Source: Pseudoxanthomonas composti (GTDB lineage: Bacteria > Pseudomonadota > Gammaproteobacteria > Xanthomonadales > Xanthomonadaceae). Taken from it: a stretch of 64,000 bases of DNA. This document shows positions 8,862 through 17,333 of the stretch, piece by piece. Position 1 is the stretch's first letter. The number at the start of each line of letters is the position of its first letter. The stretch covers positions 530,628 through 594,627 of the forward strand of contig NZ_SAWZ01000002.1 of assembly GCF_004122095.1 (NCBI RefSeq), in the 5' to 3' direction. The position numbers were made by a program, and so were the translations under genes. Under the pieces are notes generated by a model. The model searched no databases and was not told where the DNA came from. It saw only the letters and a program-made list of their open reading frames with translations.

Positions 8862-10439
8862 TCATGGCGACACGGCCCCGAGGTCGATGGCGTCGTAGTC
8901 CAGCGGCTGCCGAGGGTTGTCCACGATAATGCGGTTCTCCCCGGACTTGAACGCGGCCTGGAACGTTGCCGTGCGCCAGCCGACGTCCTGACTGGTGCCC
9001 AGGACCTGGCCCGGCTGACCGTTGACCTGCAGCTGCGGTGCGCCTCCCAGGCCGATGTCCCGGAAGCGCACTTGCACCTGGCGTTGGCCGGCCCGCGCGG
9101 ACTGCACGGGGAAGACCAGCCGCGCGCCCTCGACCCCGGCCACGCGCACCCGACGCCCGGCCGAGGCAGAGACGTCCTCGATCTGCGCCGCGCCGGTGCG
9201 CAGGGCGTTCTCGGCCTCGTATCGGTTCAAGTCCAGCGGCGCGCTGGCGTAGAGGATCTCGTTGTCCTCGTCCACCTGCGGGGTGGCGGCCACGGAGGAG
9301 GAGGTGACATGGAGCAGCTTGCCGTCGCTGCGGGGCAGGATCACCTGGGTCCAGCCGGCGTGGGTGTTGCCCGTGCGCTTCTGCACCGGTGCCACGGTTT
9401 CCCACCAGGGACCGCGGCCACCGGTGTCGTTGCGGTACAGCGTGCGGGCCCCTGGGTCGGCCCCGCCACCGGCGCGCTGCGCGGCCACGATCAGCACGCC
9501 CTCACGGGTTTCGCCCGGCAGCCACTGGATCATGGGACAGGCCGAAGGCCAGCCACCGGACAGGGTCTGCAGGCCAACCCCCGGATCGGCCGCATTCCAT
9601 TCCAGGCCGTCGCGACTGAACTTGATATGCACCTGGCCACTGTTCGGCGCGGCGGTGTTGTCGATGGTCTCGTAGACCATGGCGTATTGCTTGTTCGGCA
9701 GGCGCTGGACCACCGCCATGCCGGGACGGTCCACGCCGCCGGGCAGGGCGACATCGAAGACTTCCTCACCCCAGGTCCTGCCGCCGTCGCTGGAGACCTT
9801 GTGCGCGATCAGCTGGTTGAAGCCGGCGCGTTTGTGACGCTCGCTGGAATAGAACGCCACCATGCGGCCATCGTCCAGCACCACGATATAAGGCTCCCAC
9901 ACCCCGCCGTTGAGGCGGTCCGAGGGCTGGCCCGAGCCTTTGACGATCGAGCTGCGGTACTTCCAGGTCCGCCCGCCATCGGCGCTGGCATAGAGCTGCA
10001 TGTCCTGGGCGGTGATGCGTCTGTCGGCATTGCGCTCGATGGCATTGGCCGCCAGCAGCACCGTGCCGGCCGGCAGATCACCGCTGCTGCGCGACAGCTC
10101 GCTCAGGTGCGGCTGCCAGTGCAGGCTCCAGTGCGCAGAGCCGCCGTGGGTCTGGTCGGCGATTTTGCCGCTCAGCGTCCAGTGATCGCCCTCGTCGCGG
10201 CTGACGTACAGCGGCAGTGTCGGATCGCCAGCGATCTCGAACACCATCAACGTGCGCCCGTTGTCGGCCGCATCGCGCTGATGCGACAGGCGCACAGCCG
10301 AGGCATAGCTCATGCCCTTGGCTAGCCGCGTGCCCACCACCGGGGCTTCCGGCTTGGGCGCGGCCAAGGCAGCGCTGGTACCGACGCAGAGCAGCGTCGG
10401 CACCAGCGCGGCGACCAGCAGAGCGCAGCGCTGGGTCAC
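8862..10439 (-). CDS. Secreted sialidase-fold glycoside hydrolase (GH93-like) with C-terminal CBM-like domain
   Basis: 525 aa exported hydrolase. A GTG start at 10439 overlaps the TonB receptor stop (GTGA), giving a signal peptide that ends near ALAAPKPEA. Asp-box-like blades (YVSRDEGDHWTLSG, YASADGGRTWKY, VSSDGGRTWGEEV) show a sialidase-type propeller. The motifs WEPYIVVLDDGRMVAFYSSE and RPGMAVVQRLPNKQYAMVYE resemble GH93 exo-arabinanases more than true neuraminidases. From about residue 405 (NRYEAENA) to the end there is a beta-sandwich resembling CBM35/CBM6 domains. Coupling to the receptor suggests it trims the oligosaccharide that the receptor imports. The family call is by motif resemblance and should be read as probable. 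Confidence 0.65.
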   Translation of the reverse strand: MTQRCALLVAALVPTLLCVGTSAALAAPKPEAPVVGTRLAKGMSYASAVRLSHQRDAADNGRTLMVFEIAGDPTLPLYVSRDEGDHWTLSGKIADQTHGGSAHWSLHWQPHLSELSRSSGDLPAGTVLLAANAIERNADRRITAQDMQLYASADGGRTWKYRSSIVKGSGQPSDRLNGGVWEPYIVVLDDGRMVAFYSSERHKRAGFNQLIAHKVSSDGGRTWGEEVFDVALPGGVDRPGMAVVQRLPNKQYAMVYETIDNTAAPNSGQVHIKFSRDGLEWNAADPGVGLQTLSGGWPSACPMIQWLPGETREGVLIVAAQRAGGGADPGARTLYRNDTGGRGPWWETVAPVQKRTGNTHAGWTQVILPRSDGKLLHVTSSSVAATPQVDEDNEILYASAPLDLNRYEAENALRTGAAQIEDVSASAGRRVRVAGVEGARLVFPVQSARAGQRQVQVRFRDIGLGGAPQLQVNGQPGQVLGTSQDVGWRTATFQAAFKSGENRIIVDNPRQPLDYDAIDLGAVSP

Positions 10440-13186
10440 AGCTTGACCCGGACGCCGAAGGACACAGTCTGGTCCTGGTAGCGGATATCGCGCGGGCGGG
10501 TCTTGCCGCCGCCCCAGTACTGGTACAGGTTCTCGCCCAGCAGGTTGGTGGCGGCCAGGACCAGGGTGGTCTTGGGCGTCACGTCGTAGCTGACAGAGAA
10601 GTCCAGCTGGTTGGCTGGCACGATCTGGTCCTCGTTGCCCGAGACCGTGTTCTGGGTGAAGCCGGCGACATAGCGGCCGCGATAGCCATAGGCCAGACGC
10701 GCCGAGACACCGAAGTTCTCGTAGAACAGCACTGCGTTGTAGTTGGTCTTGGAGACGTTCTGCAGCGGGCGCTTGACCGTGGGGCCGCCGATGAAGGCCG
10801 GCGATTCGGTCTCGCCATCGATGTAGGTGTAGTTGAACTGCGCGCCCAACCCACTCCAGGCGCCGGGCAGGAAGTCGAAGGTCTGCTGCCAGGCCGCTTC
10901 CACGCCCTGCAGGTAACCGCTGCCTGCGCTCTGCGGCTGGGTCAGCTGGTAGGCCTCGCCGCCGATGGTGACGTCGGTGGTGTAGTTCTGGATGTAGCCG
11001 TCGATGTCGCGATAGAACAGGCCCAGGCTGGCGTAGCCCACCTGCGAGAAGTACCACTCCAGCGAGGCGTCATAGCTCTTGGATTCGATCGGGGTCAGGT
11101 TGGCGTTGCCGCTGGCGGCCTGGCCGGCACGGTTGATGGTGCCCGGGTTGAGCGAAAGCGATGGGTTGAGCGAACCGAATGCCGGGTAGGCCAGGGTCTT
11201 GGCCGCGGTGACACGCAGCTGCCAGGCATCGTTGAACTTCATGTTCATGCTGGCATTGGGCAGCACGTTGGTGTCCTCGGTCTCCAGCGCCAGCGGGCTG
11301 TAGAGCCCGGTGCTGGCGTCGAAGGAGAACGCATCCAGCGAGCGCTTGACCTTTTCCACGCGCGCGCCGACCAGGCCGCTGACCGCAAGGCCGAACAGTT
11401 CCGTGTCGTACCTGGCCTGCAGGTAGCCGGCCAGCTTCTTTTCCTGGATCTCGAAGAAGCGCCCGGGGTTCTCCACCGGCTCGCCGGAGGGCAAGCCGTA
11501 GAAGTTGCGGTAGGCGTCGCGGTTGGCGATCAGGTTATCGAAGCAGGGCGTCAGCCAGCGTTGGCTCATCGCGCTGTTGTCGCGCATGCTGCAGAAGAAG
11601 TCGGTGCCGGGGAAGCGCGCGGTCACCTGGTTGTCCGGGTTCGGGTTGGCGGTGATGTTGCCGGTGCCCGGGCCGCCGGGGGGCGGGGTGGAGATCTCCA
11701 CGCTGCCGCGCTGCATCGAGGTGCGGTCGGCATAACGCGCGCCGAACTGCAGGGTGTCGATGGGGCCGTCCATGAACTGGAAGGCGCCATCGCCACGCCA
11801 GGCGTTCTCCTCGCCCTCGCTGCGGCTCCAGGTCTGAAACAGGCCGTTGAGGTAGAAGTTGTTCGGGTCCAGGGCCGGGTTGCCCGACAGGTGCCAGTTG
11901 ACGTGGCCGCCGCCGCTGCCGCCCCAGTTGGTGGTGATCGGCCCGGCCAGGAAGGTGTCGATGATGAAGTTCGGGTTGTAGTAGTAACCCGAGGTCCGCG
12001 ACAGTTCGGTGGACAAGCGCAGCTGGTCGCCGCGCCACTTGAAGCCCAGCGCGTTCTGGATGTCCTGGCCCTTCTGCTCATGGGCCTGGGTGCTGGTGGC
12101 CGAGTAGGTGTCGCCGCTCCAGGTGCCGTTGGTGGCATCGCAGATGTTCTGCCCGAAGAATTCCCCGGGGAGCTGGTTGGCATAGCAGTTGTTGCCCACG
12201 CCCAGCTGCGAGGGCGCCACGCTGCCGACCGGGAAGGAGAAGTAGTAGTTCTGCGAGTAGTCGTCCCTGACCCAGTCGTACAGGCCTTCCAGGTAGACCT
12301 CGGTGTTTTCGCTGGGCTTCCACTGCAGAGCGTAATTGAAGGAACCGCGCTTGCGATCGCCATGGTTGTAGGCGGTGCCGAAGCCGTTGGGCGCGGCGAT
12401 CAGGTCGCCACCCTCGGTGCGGATCGGGGTGCCGCTGCCATCGGTCAGGACCTTGGGGAAATCGCCCCAGACCGCGTCGTAGGCGTACTCCTTCTCGATG
12501 TAGCCGAAGTTCACCAGCGCGCCGAATTCGCCGGCACCGGTGTCCCAGCGATCGCTCAGCAGCAGGCTGGCGTTGGGATCGAGCGAGCCGCCGTACTTGC
12601 TCTGCACCGCGTTGTAGGTCGCGGCGACTTCGCGGCCGTCGAAGTCGAAGGGACGCCGCAGCTGGATATCGACCACGCCGGCAATGCCGCCCAGCGGCAA
12701 CTGCGCCTCGCTGGTCTTGTACACGCTGAGAGTCTTGACCGCCGTGGCCGGCAGGTTCTGGAAAGCATAGCCGCGGCCGGAGCTGCTGAAGATCTCGCGG
12801 CCGTTGAGCGTGCTGATGACGTCGGGCAGGCCACGGATCACCACGCCGGTGGTCTCGCCCTGCGTGCCCTGGGCGATCTGCACGCCGGTCACGCGCTGCA
12901 GCGCGTCGGCCACGCTGTTGTCCGGCAGCTTGCCGATGTCCTCGGCGACGATGGAATCGACCACCATGTCCGAATCGCGCTTGATGTTCTGCGCGGTCTC
13001 CAGGCTCTGTCGCAGCGCGGTGACCTTGACCGCATCCAGCTGCGTGGCATCGCCCGCGCTGGCGCCGGCCTGTTCCTGGGCCGTGGTATCGGTGGCGGGG
13101 GTCTGCTGTGCGGCGGCCAGGGCGGGCAGCAGCAGTGCGGACAGGATCGAGACGGACAACAGGGAACGGGAAGGCCGGTGTTGCAT
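10436..13186 (-). CDS. TonB-dependent outer-membrane receptor (oligosaccharide uptake)
   Basis: 916 aa receptor with a signal peptide ending ALLLPALAAAQ, a plug domain (about residues 50-170) containing SIVAEDIGKLPDNSVADALQ and RVTGVQIAQG, and a 22-strand-type barrel ending in an aromatic-rich C-terminus (VSFGVRVKL). The plug sequence is that of the large Xanthomonas/Caulobacter group of sugar receptors. The ATG at 13186 follows a good ribosome site (GGAG). No DgoR-like operator was seen in its upstream region, so it may respond to another regulator. It is translationally coupled to the GH93-like gene. Confidence 0.9.
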   Translation of the reverse strand: MQHRPSRSLLSVSILSALLLPALAAAQQTPATDTTAQEQAGASAGDATQLDAVKVTALRQSLETAQNIKRDSDMVVDSIVAEDIGKLPDNSVADALQRVTGVQIAQGTQGETTGVVIRGLPDVISTLNGREIFSSSGRGYAFQNLPATAVKTLSVYKTSEAQLPLGGIAGVVDIQLRRPFDFDGREVAATYNAVQSKYGGSLDPNASLLLSDRWDTGAGEFGALVNFGYIEKEYAYDAVWGDFPKVLTDGSGTPIRTEGGDLIAAPNGFGTAYNHGDRKRGSFNYALQWKPSENTEVYLEGLYDWVRDDYSQNYYFSFPVGSVAPSQLGVGNNCYANQLPGEFFGQNICDATNGTWSGDTYSATSTQAHEQKGQDIQNALGFKWRGDQLRLSTELSRTSGYYYNPNFIIDTFLAGPITTNWGGSGGGHVNWHLSGNPALDPNNFYLNGLFQTWSRSEGEENAWRGDGAFQFMDGPIDTLQFGARYADRTSMQRGSVEISTPPPGGPGTGNITANPNPDNQVTARFPGTDFFCSMRDNSAMSQRWLTPCFDNLIANRDAYRNFYGLPSGEPVENPGRFFEIQEKKLAGYLQARYDTELFGLAVSGLVGARVEKVKRSLDAFSFDASTGLYSPLALETEDTNVLPNASMNMKFNDAWQLRVTAAKTLAYPAFGSLNPSLSLNPGTINRAGQAASGNANLTPIESKSYDASLEWYFSQVGYASLGLFYRDIDGYIQNYTTDVTIGGEAYQLTQPQSAGSGYLQGVEAAWQQTFDFLPGAWSGLGAQFNYTYIDGETESPAFIGGPTVKRPLQNVSKTNYNAVLFYENFGVSARLAYGYRGRYVAGFTQNTVSGNEDQIVPANQLDFSVSYDVTPKTTLVLAATNLLGENLYQYWGGGKTRPRDIRYQDQTVSFGVRVKL

Positions 13187-13556
13187 GACGTCGTCTCCGG
13201 ACGAAAGCGTTGGGTGGCCGCCGCGGCGGAGGCTGCGGCAGTGAGGGTTCAGCGGATCAGGCAGCGGATGTTTCAGACGCTCGGACAGGACCCTGCGACC
13301 AGGCCCTGCCGCGACCACGCCGGCTCAGTGGCCCGGCATGGCCTGTGGCTTCCACGCTCGCCAGGTTTGCGAACCGGACGGGTGGGTGGGGAACATCTGC
13401 ATCCGGTGGCGTTGAAAGGCGCTGACGCCCTCCCTTCAGTGGTCTGCATCGACCCTCCCAGACAGATGCAATGACATGACACTCCCGTCCGCGGTGGCCG
13501 GCGGCCATCGCGTCAGGGTTCCATACGGTGTGGCAGCGCCCGCCAGGACGCTCCGG
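13187..13556. other. 370 bp intergenic region upstream of the TonB receptor
   Basis: Noncoding stretch between galM (ends 13557) and the receptor start, both on the minus strand. It must hold the receptor promoter. Several short G+C-rich inverted repeats are present (for example ggcg-ctga-cgcc near 13411), but nothing that can be named. The ATTGTCNGATAAT-type operator seen at the other genes of the locus is absent. Confidence 0.5.
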
Positions 13557-14705
13557 TCAGGGCGTGCGCACGCCCCGGTCGGTGCTGAACTGGTAGACCA
13601 TGCGGTTGACGTAGGTTTGTCCCGCGGCAAGCTTGGCCGACCCGAAGTTGGGCTGGTTGGGCGTGTCGGGGAACAGCTGCGGCTCCAGCACGAAGGCATC
13701 GCCCTGGCGGTACAGCCGGCCGCTCTTGCCCACGGTCTTGCCGTCCAGGAAGTTGCCCGAATAGAACTGCAGGCCCGGCTGGTTGGACGTCAGCGTCATC
13801 ACCCGGCCAGAGCGCGGGTCGCGCACGCGTGCGACTTCGCGCGGCTGCTTGGAGACGCTGCGGCTGACCACCCAGTTGTGGTCGTAGCCCAGGCCCAGCA
13901 GCAGCTGCGGTTCGACGCCGACATTGCGCAGGTCCTGGCCGATCGGCTTGGGCTTGCGGAAGTCGAACACCGTGCCTTGCACCTGCTTGATCTCGCCGGT
14001 GGGAATCAAGGTGGCATCGACCGGGGTGTAAGCATCGGCCTTGAGGGTCAGCTCATGGTCCATCGCCGTGCCCGCGCCCTCCCCGGAAAGATTCCAGTAG
14101 GTGTGGTTGCTGAGATTGACGATGGTGTCCTTGTCGCCCTTGGCGCTGTATTCGATGGCCAGCTTGCCGTCGCCTTCCAGCGCATAGGTGGCATCCACGG
14201 TCAGCTTGCCGGGGAAGCCCTGGTCGCCATCGGGGCTGACGTAGCGCAAGGTCACGCTGGTCGGCGAGGACTTGACCACCGTCCAGGCCACCTTGTCCAA
14301 GCCCTGCTTGCCGCCATGCAGGCTGTTGGGACCATCGTTGAGCGGCACGCTGTAGCTGCGCCCGTCCAGGGTGAAACGCCCCTTGGCCAGTCGGTTGGCG
14401 AAGCGTCCGACGATCGTGCCGAAATACTGCGGCTTGGCCAGGGTGGCTTCCAGAGACTTGTCGCCCAGCACCACGTCGGCGGACTTGCCATCGCGGTCCG
14501 GCACTTCCAGCGAATGCAGCGCCGCACCCAGGGTGAGGATGCTCGCGCGCATGCCGCTGGCATCGCGCAGGGCGATGGATTCGATCTTGGTCCCGTCCGG
14601 CAGGCTGCCGACCACCGTCCGTTCCTGGGCGGCGGTCGAGCCCGCCAGCGCCATCGCAACGACACCGGCACACAGACCCACCTGCCTGCTCCCAATCCCC
14701 ATCAT
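13557..14705 (-). CDS. galM: Exported aldose 1-epimerase (mutarotase)
   Basis: Interconverts alpha and beta anomers of galactose and similar aldoses. The 382 aa protein starts with a signal peptide (cleavage near LAGSTAAQ), so this mutarotase acts in the periplasm. Family landmarks are GRFANRLAKGRF, the catalytic His region NSLHGGKQGLDK, NLSNHTYWNLSG with the second His, GLGYDHNWVV and the catalytic Glu in FVLEPQLFPDTPNQ. The start is preceded by GGGAGG. An operator-like 13-mer lies 35 nt upstream, separating it from dgoK. It supplies the anomer needed by the dehydrogenase or symporter. Confidence 0.9.
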   Translation of the reverse strand: MMGIGSRQVGLCAGVVAMALAGSTAAQERTVVGSLPDGTKIESIALRDASGMRASILTLGAALHSLEVPDRDGKSADVVLGDKSLEATLAKPQYFGTIVGRFANRLAKGRFTLDGRSYSVPLNDGPNSLHGGKQGLDKVAWTVVKSSPTSVTLRYVSPDGDQGFPGKLTVDATYALEGDGKLAIEYSAKGDKDTIVNLSNHTYWNLSGEGAGTAMDHELTLKADAYTPVDATLIPTGEIKQVQGTVFDFRKPKPIGQDLRNVGVEPQLLLGLGYDHNWVVSRSVSKQPREVARVRDPRSGRVMTLTSNQPGLQFYSGNFLDGKTVGKSGRLYRQGDAFVLEPQLFPDTPNQPNFGSAKLAAGQTYVNRMVYQFSTDRGVRTP

Positions 14706-14739
14706 GGAACCTCCCTCGTGCGTGATGGTACTAAAACAT

Positions 14740-14752
14740 ATAATCAGACAAT
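14740..14752. promoter_or_regulatory. Putative DgoR-like operator, site 2 (galM)
   Basis: ATAATCAGACAAT, 11 of 13 matches to the 8801 site; read toward galM it is ATTGTCTGATTAT. It sits between the dgoK stop (14781) and the galM start (14705), placing it at a promoter position for galM. Confidence 0.6.
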
Positions 14753-14780
14753 TTAAACGCTGCGATGCAGCAGGCGCCAC

Positions 14781-15710
14781 TCAACTTTGGTGGCGTGCCA
14801 GCGCATCGATTTCCATCAGGCCGCGTGCCACCGCATCGGCCGAGGCCACCACATGCGAGGCGATGCCGATCTCCTGCAGCGCAGCTGCATAGAGTGCGCA
14901 AACCGCGGCCGATCCAACCAGCGGTACGGCGCAGGTGGCCAGGGCAGGGAACAGCCTGCGCGCGTCGGCCAGCTCCGCACCGATCAGCACGCCACGCAGG
15001 TAAGCGCTGGCCTCCTGGCGGGGCAGGACGCCGCGAATGAAGCGCGCGCGCACGCCGAACAGCAATGTGGACAGCCCATGGTGGCCCTCCACCGCGCTGC
15101 GGACCCCGGCACGGAAGGCCGGGCCATCCTCGCCGGGACCGGACAGCACCGAGGCCAGCACGCCGCCACTGGCGAGCCGGTCGAACAGTTCGCCGGACAT
15201 GGCGGTCATGAACTCGCCGATGCGCCCGTCCTGCACTGCGACCCACTTGGTATGCGTGCCGGGCAGGGCGACGATGGACGCGCCTTGCAGGCTTCCCGCG
15301 GCCAGCAGGCCGAGCAGCTCGGTCTCCTCGCCACGCATGATGTCCGGCGCGCCATCGGCAGCGCGCTCGCAGGCCACGCCGGGCACGATGCGCAGGGCGA
15401 GCTCGCCGATCTGCGCAGGCACCAGCCTGGCGGCCACCTCGGCGATCCCGGCCGGGGCGTCGACGTAGCCCGCATCCACCCAGCCGATGTTGGAGCCGAT
15501 CATCCCGACGGCATAGACGCGTTCGGCCTGTGGCCACTGGCGGCGGATGCGATTGGCCAGCGCCACCATGTCATCGCGCTGCGCATTGGCCACGCCCGCG
15601 GCCGCCTCCAGGCTGTCCACCACCTGGCCGCGCGCATCGATAAGGTAGGCCCGGCAATTCGAGCTGCCCCAGTTGATGCCGATGAAGGCATCCGCGTGCG
15701 TGTCATTCAT
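14781..15710 (-). CDS. dgoK: 2-dehydro-3-deoxygalactonokinase
   Basis: Phosphorylates 2-keto-3-deoxy-galactonate to KDPGal, the substrate of the DgoA aldolase encoded at 7394-8029. It is 309 aa with the sugar-kinase-like opening FIGINWGSSNCRAYLIDARG, RVYAVGMIGSNIGWVDAGYV (split as AVGMIGSNIGW) and the phosphate-binding region IVALPGTHTKWVAV. The ATG at 15710 is placed where DgoK proteins begin; upstream codons look noncoding. Separate from the main dgo operon, it has its own operator-like site 85 nt upstream, so the two transcription units can be co-induced. Confidence 0.9.
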   Translation of the reverse strand: MNDTHADAFIGINWGSSNCRAYLIDARGQVVDSLEAAAGVANAQRDDMVALANRIRRQWPQAERVYAVGMIGSNIGWVDAGYVDAPAGIAEVAARLVPAQIGELALRIVPGVACERAADGAPDIMRGEETELLGLLAAGSLQGASIVALPGTHTKWVAVQDGRIGEFMTAMSGELFDRLASGGVLASVLSGPGEDGPAFRAGVRSAVEGHHGLSTLLFGVRARFIRGVLPRQEASAYLRGVLIGAELADARRLFPALATCAVPLVGSAAVCALYAAALQEIGIASHVVASADAVARGLMEIDALARHQS

Positions 15711-15794
15711 GCTGCAGGTCCCTGGGACATTGAAGCGGGCCGTCGGGGAAGTCGTCGCAGGCCCGTCAGCCTGTGCCACCCGCGGTCGGATCTA

Positions 15795-15807
15795 TTTGTC
15801 TGATTAT
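15795..15807. promoter_or_regulatory. Putative DgoR-like operator, site 3 (dgoK)
   Basis: TTTGTCTGATTAT, 12 of 13 matches to the reverse complement of the 14740 site. It lies between the GH43 stop (15928) and the dgoK start (15710), about 85 nt before the latter. Confidence 0.6.
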
Positions 15808-15927
15808 ATGATTCCGTCACGGACACGCAATGCGACGAGGGCAGGAGTCGTGGTCGCTGGAGCGCGCGGGTTCTACACCATTGGTCCAAGAAGCAAGCAC
15901 GCAGCCGCGCCCGCGCTGCCGCGCGCG

Positions 15928-16953
15928 TCATTCCCTCGGCACCGGACGACCCTGGCGCCAGTCCAGGGGCAGGACATACATGGCGCGATAGCGCGGCCTG
16001 CCACCTTCGGCCGGTCGCCAGCCATGGAAAGCGATCCAGCTTCGCCCAGCATGCTCGAACACCGACTGGTGCCCCGGGCCGACCAGCGGCGGATCGCCGT
16101 CGCGGCTGCGCAGGATGGGATTTTCCCCGGCGTCCACGCACGGCCCCAGCGGACTGTCGCAGCGCGCATAGCCAGTCGCGTACGCGCCCGAACCATAGTC
16201 GTTGCCGGCGAAGAACAGGTACCACTGGCCTGCGTGCTGCACCATCTGCGGCGCCTCGACCACATGACCTTCCCACGGCTGGTCGTTGACCGCGCCCTGG
16301 ATCACCTGCGGTTCGCCGACCAGCGCCTGCGCATCCGCGCGCAGGCGCTGCGCCACGAAGGTGGTTGGCGCGCCGCAGCAGTTGCCGTCGGTCTTGTAGA
16401 GCAGCCAGAGATGTTCCCCGCCCGAGGCGCTGCGCTCGCGCACCGGGCTGACATCGATCACGCCATGCTCGCCACCGCATGTCAGCGGCTCGGGCTGGGG
16501 CACGTACGGGCCGGTGGCGTCCCTGGACACCGCCGCGCCGATGCACAGGGTCAGGCCATCGGGCCGGCGCCGGGTGGCATGGCGTGCGCTGAAGAACAGC
16601 ACGTAGCCATTGCCGGCACGGATGGCCTCTGGCGCCCACAGGTCCGGGCGATCGGCGCGCGCCCATGCCGGCAGCTGCGGCATGGCCTCACGCGGCGCTG
16701 TCCAGTGCAGGGCGTCTTGCGAGGTGGACATCGGGACGTGCAGGGCAGTGCCGTCCTTCCCGCGACGATTGGTGGCAAAGGCGACCAGCGAACCGTCCTG
16801 CAGCGGCAGCACGAATGGGTCCGCGAACTCCTCATCCAGCACCGGGCGAGGGGCTGCGGAGGGCTGGGCGCCAGGCGTGGCGGGCGTGGCATTGCAGGTC
16901 GCGGCCAGGCCAAAGGCGAGCATCGCGGACACGGCGTAGCGGCCGGTTGTCAT
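15928..16953 (-). CDS. Secreted GH43-family glycoside hydrolase
   Basis: Five-bladed propeller hydrolase, probably an alpha-L-arabinofuranosidase, arabinanase or related enzyme. The catalytic triad can be placed: Asp base in EEFADPFVLPLQDG, Asp modulator in HGVIDVSPVRE and Glu acid in HVVEAPQMVQHAGQWYLFF. Other family segments are DRPDLWAPEAI and GPGHQSVFEHAG. About 341 aa from the ATG at 16953, which gives a signal peptide (TTGRYAVSAMLAFGLAAT). A second in-frame ATG at 16971 abuts the operator and neither has a strong ribosome site; longer frames up to 17172 would run through the operator and are unlikely. It releases sugars for the pathway encoded around it. Confidence 0.85.
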   Translation of the reverse strand: MTTGRYAVSAMLAFGLAATCNATPATPGAQPSAAPRPVLDEEFADPFVLPLQDGSLVAFATNRRGKDGTALHVPMSTSQDALHWTAPREAMPQLPAWARADRPDLWAPEAIRAGNGYVLFFSARHATRRRPDGLTLCIGAAVSRDATGPYVPQPEPLTCGGEHGVIDVSPVRERSASGGEHLWLLYKTDGNCCGAPTTFVAQRLRADAQALVGEPQVIQGAVNDQPWEGHVVEAPQMVQHAGQWYLFFAGNDYGSGAYATGYARCDSPLGPCVDAGENPILRSRDGDPPLVGPGHQSVFEHAGRSWIAFHGWRPAEGGRPRYRAMYVLPLDWRQGRPVPRE

Positions 16954-16971
16954 AAAAGTTGAAAAAATCAT

Positions 16972-16984
16972 ATTGTCGGATAAT
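16972..16984. promoter_or_regulatory. Putative DgoR-like operator, site 4 (GH43 / divergent GH5-like gene)
   Basis: ATTGTCGGATAAT, an exact copy (opposite orientation) of the site at 8801-8813. It is immediately upstream of the GH43 gene in the 380 bp divergent region shared with the hydrolase gene at 17334. Confidence 0.7.
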
Positions 16985-17333
16985 ATGCCGCCACGCTGGA
17001 CTGTAAAGCCCGGCGCATTCGAGTCGGCCATTACGCACACCTTGGGAGGGGACATGCGTAGAGCGGCAGCTGTCCGTGCACCCGAGCGGGTGCGCGCATG
17101 AAGCGCACATTTCGCATGCGGCATCGCACCGCCGGTGATCGTTGGATCGATTCCGGCGTGGCCAGCCCGCATGCGGCCGTCAGTGCCCCATCACCGGCGA
17201 TGGCATCGCCTGGCGCGGCGCGCACGCGCCTGCGCACCCCACACCGTTCCATTCCGATCGCGTTCGCCTCGGCGTTTCGACGCCGCCGCGTTGCGTCCCC
17301 ATTGGCCTTGGCCACACCACTCAGGAGCACACC
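16985..17333. other. Divergent promoter region, 349 bp
   Basis: Noncoding interval between the GH43 (minus) and GH5-like (plus) genes. Apart from the operator at its left edge and the ribosome site AGGAG at 17323-17327 for the rightward gene, no recognisable element was found. Short plus-strand frames here lack family resemblance and ribosome sites. Confidence 0.5.

Noticed and set aside
8862..10439. Annotation as a true neuraminidase (GH33)
   Set aside because: Asp-box blades are present, but the RPGM...YE and WEPY...DGRM motifs fit GH93-type exo-arabinanases better, and no sialic acid catabolic genes are nearby.
16954..17172. Extended N-terminus for the GH43 protein
   Set aside because: The extension would translate through the operator at 16972-16984, lacks ribosome sites and has no family similarity; the signal peptide starts at 16953 or 16971.
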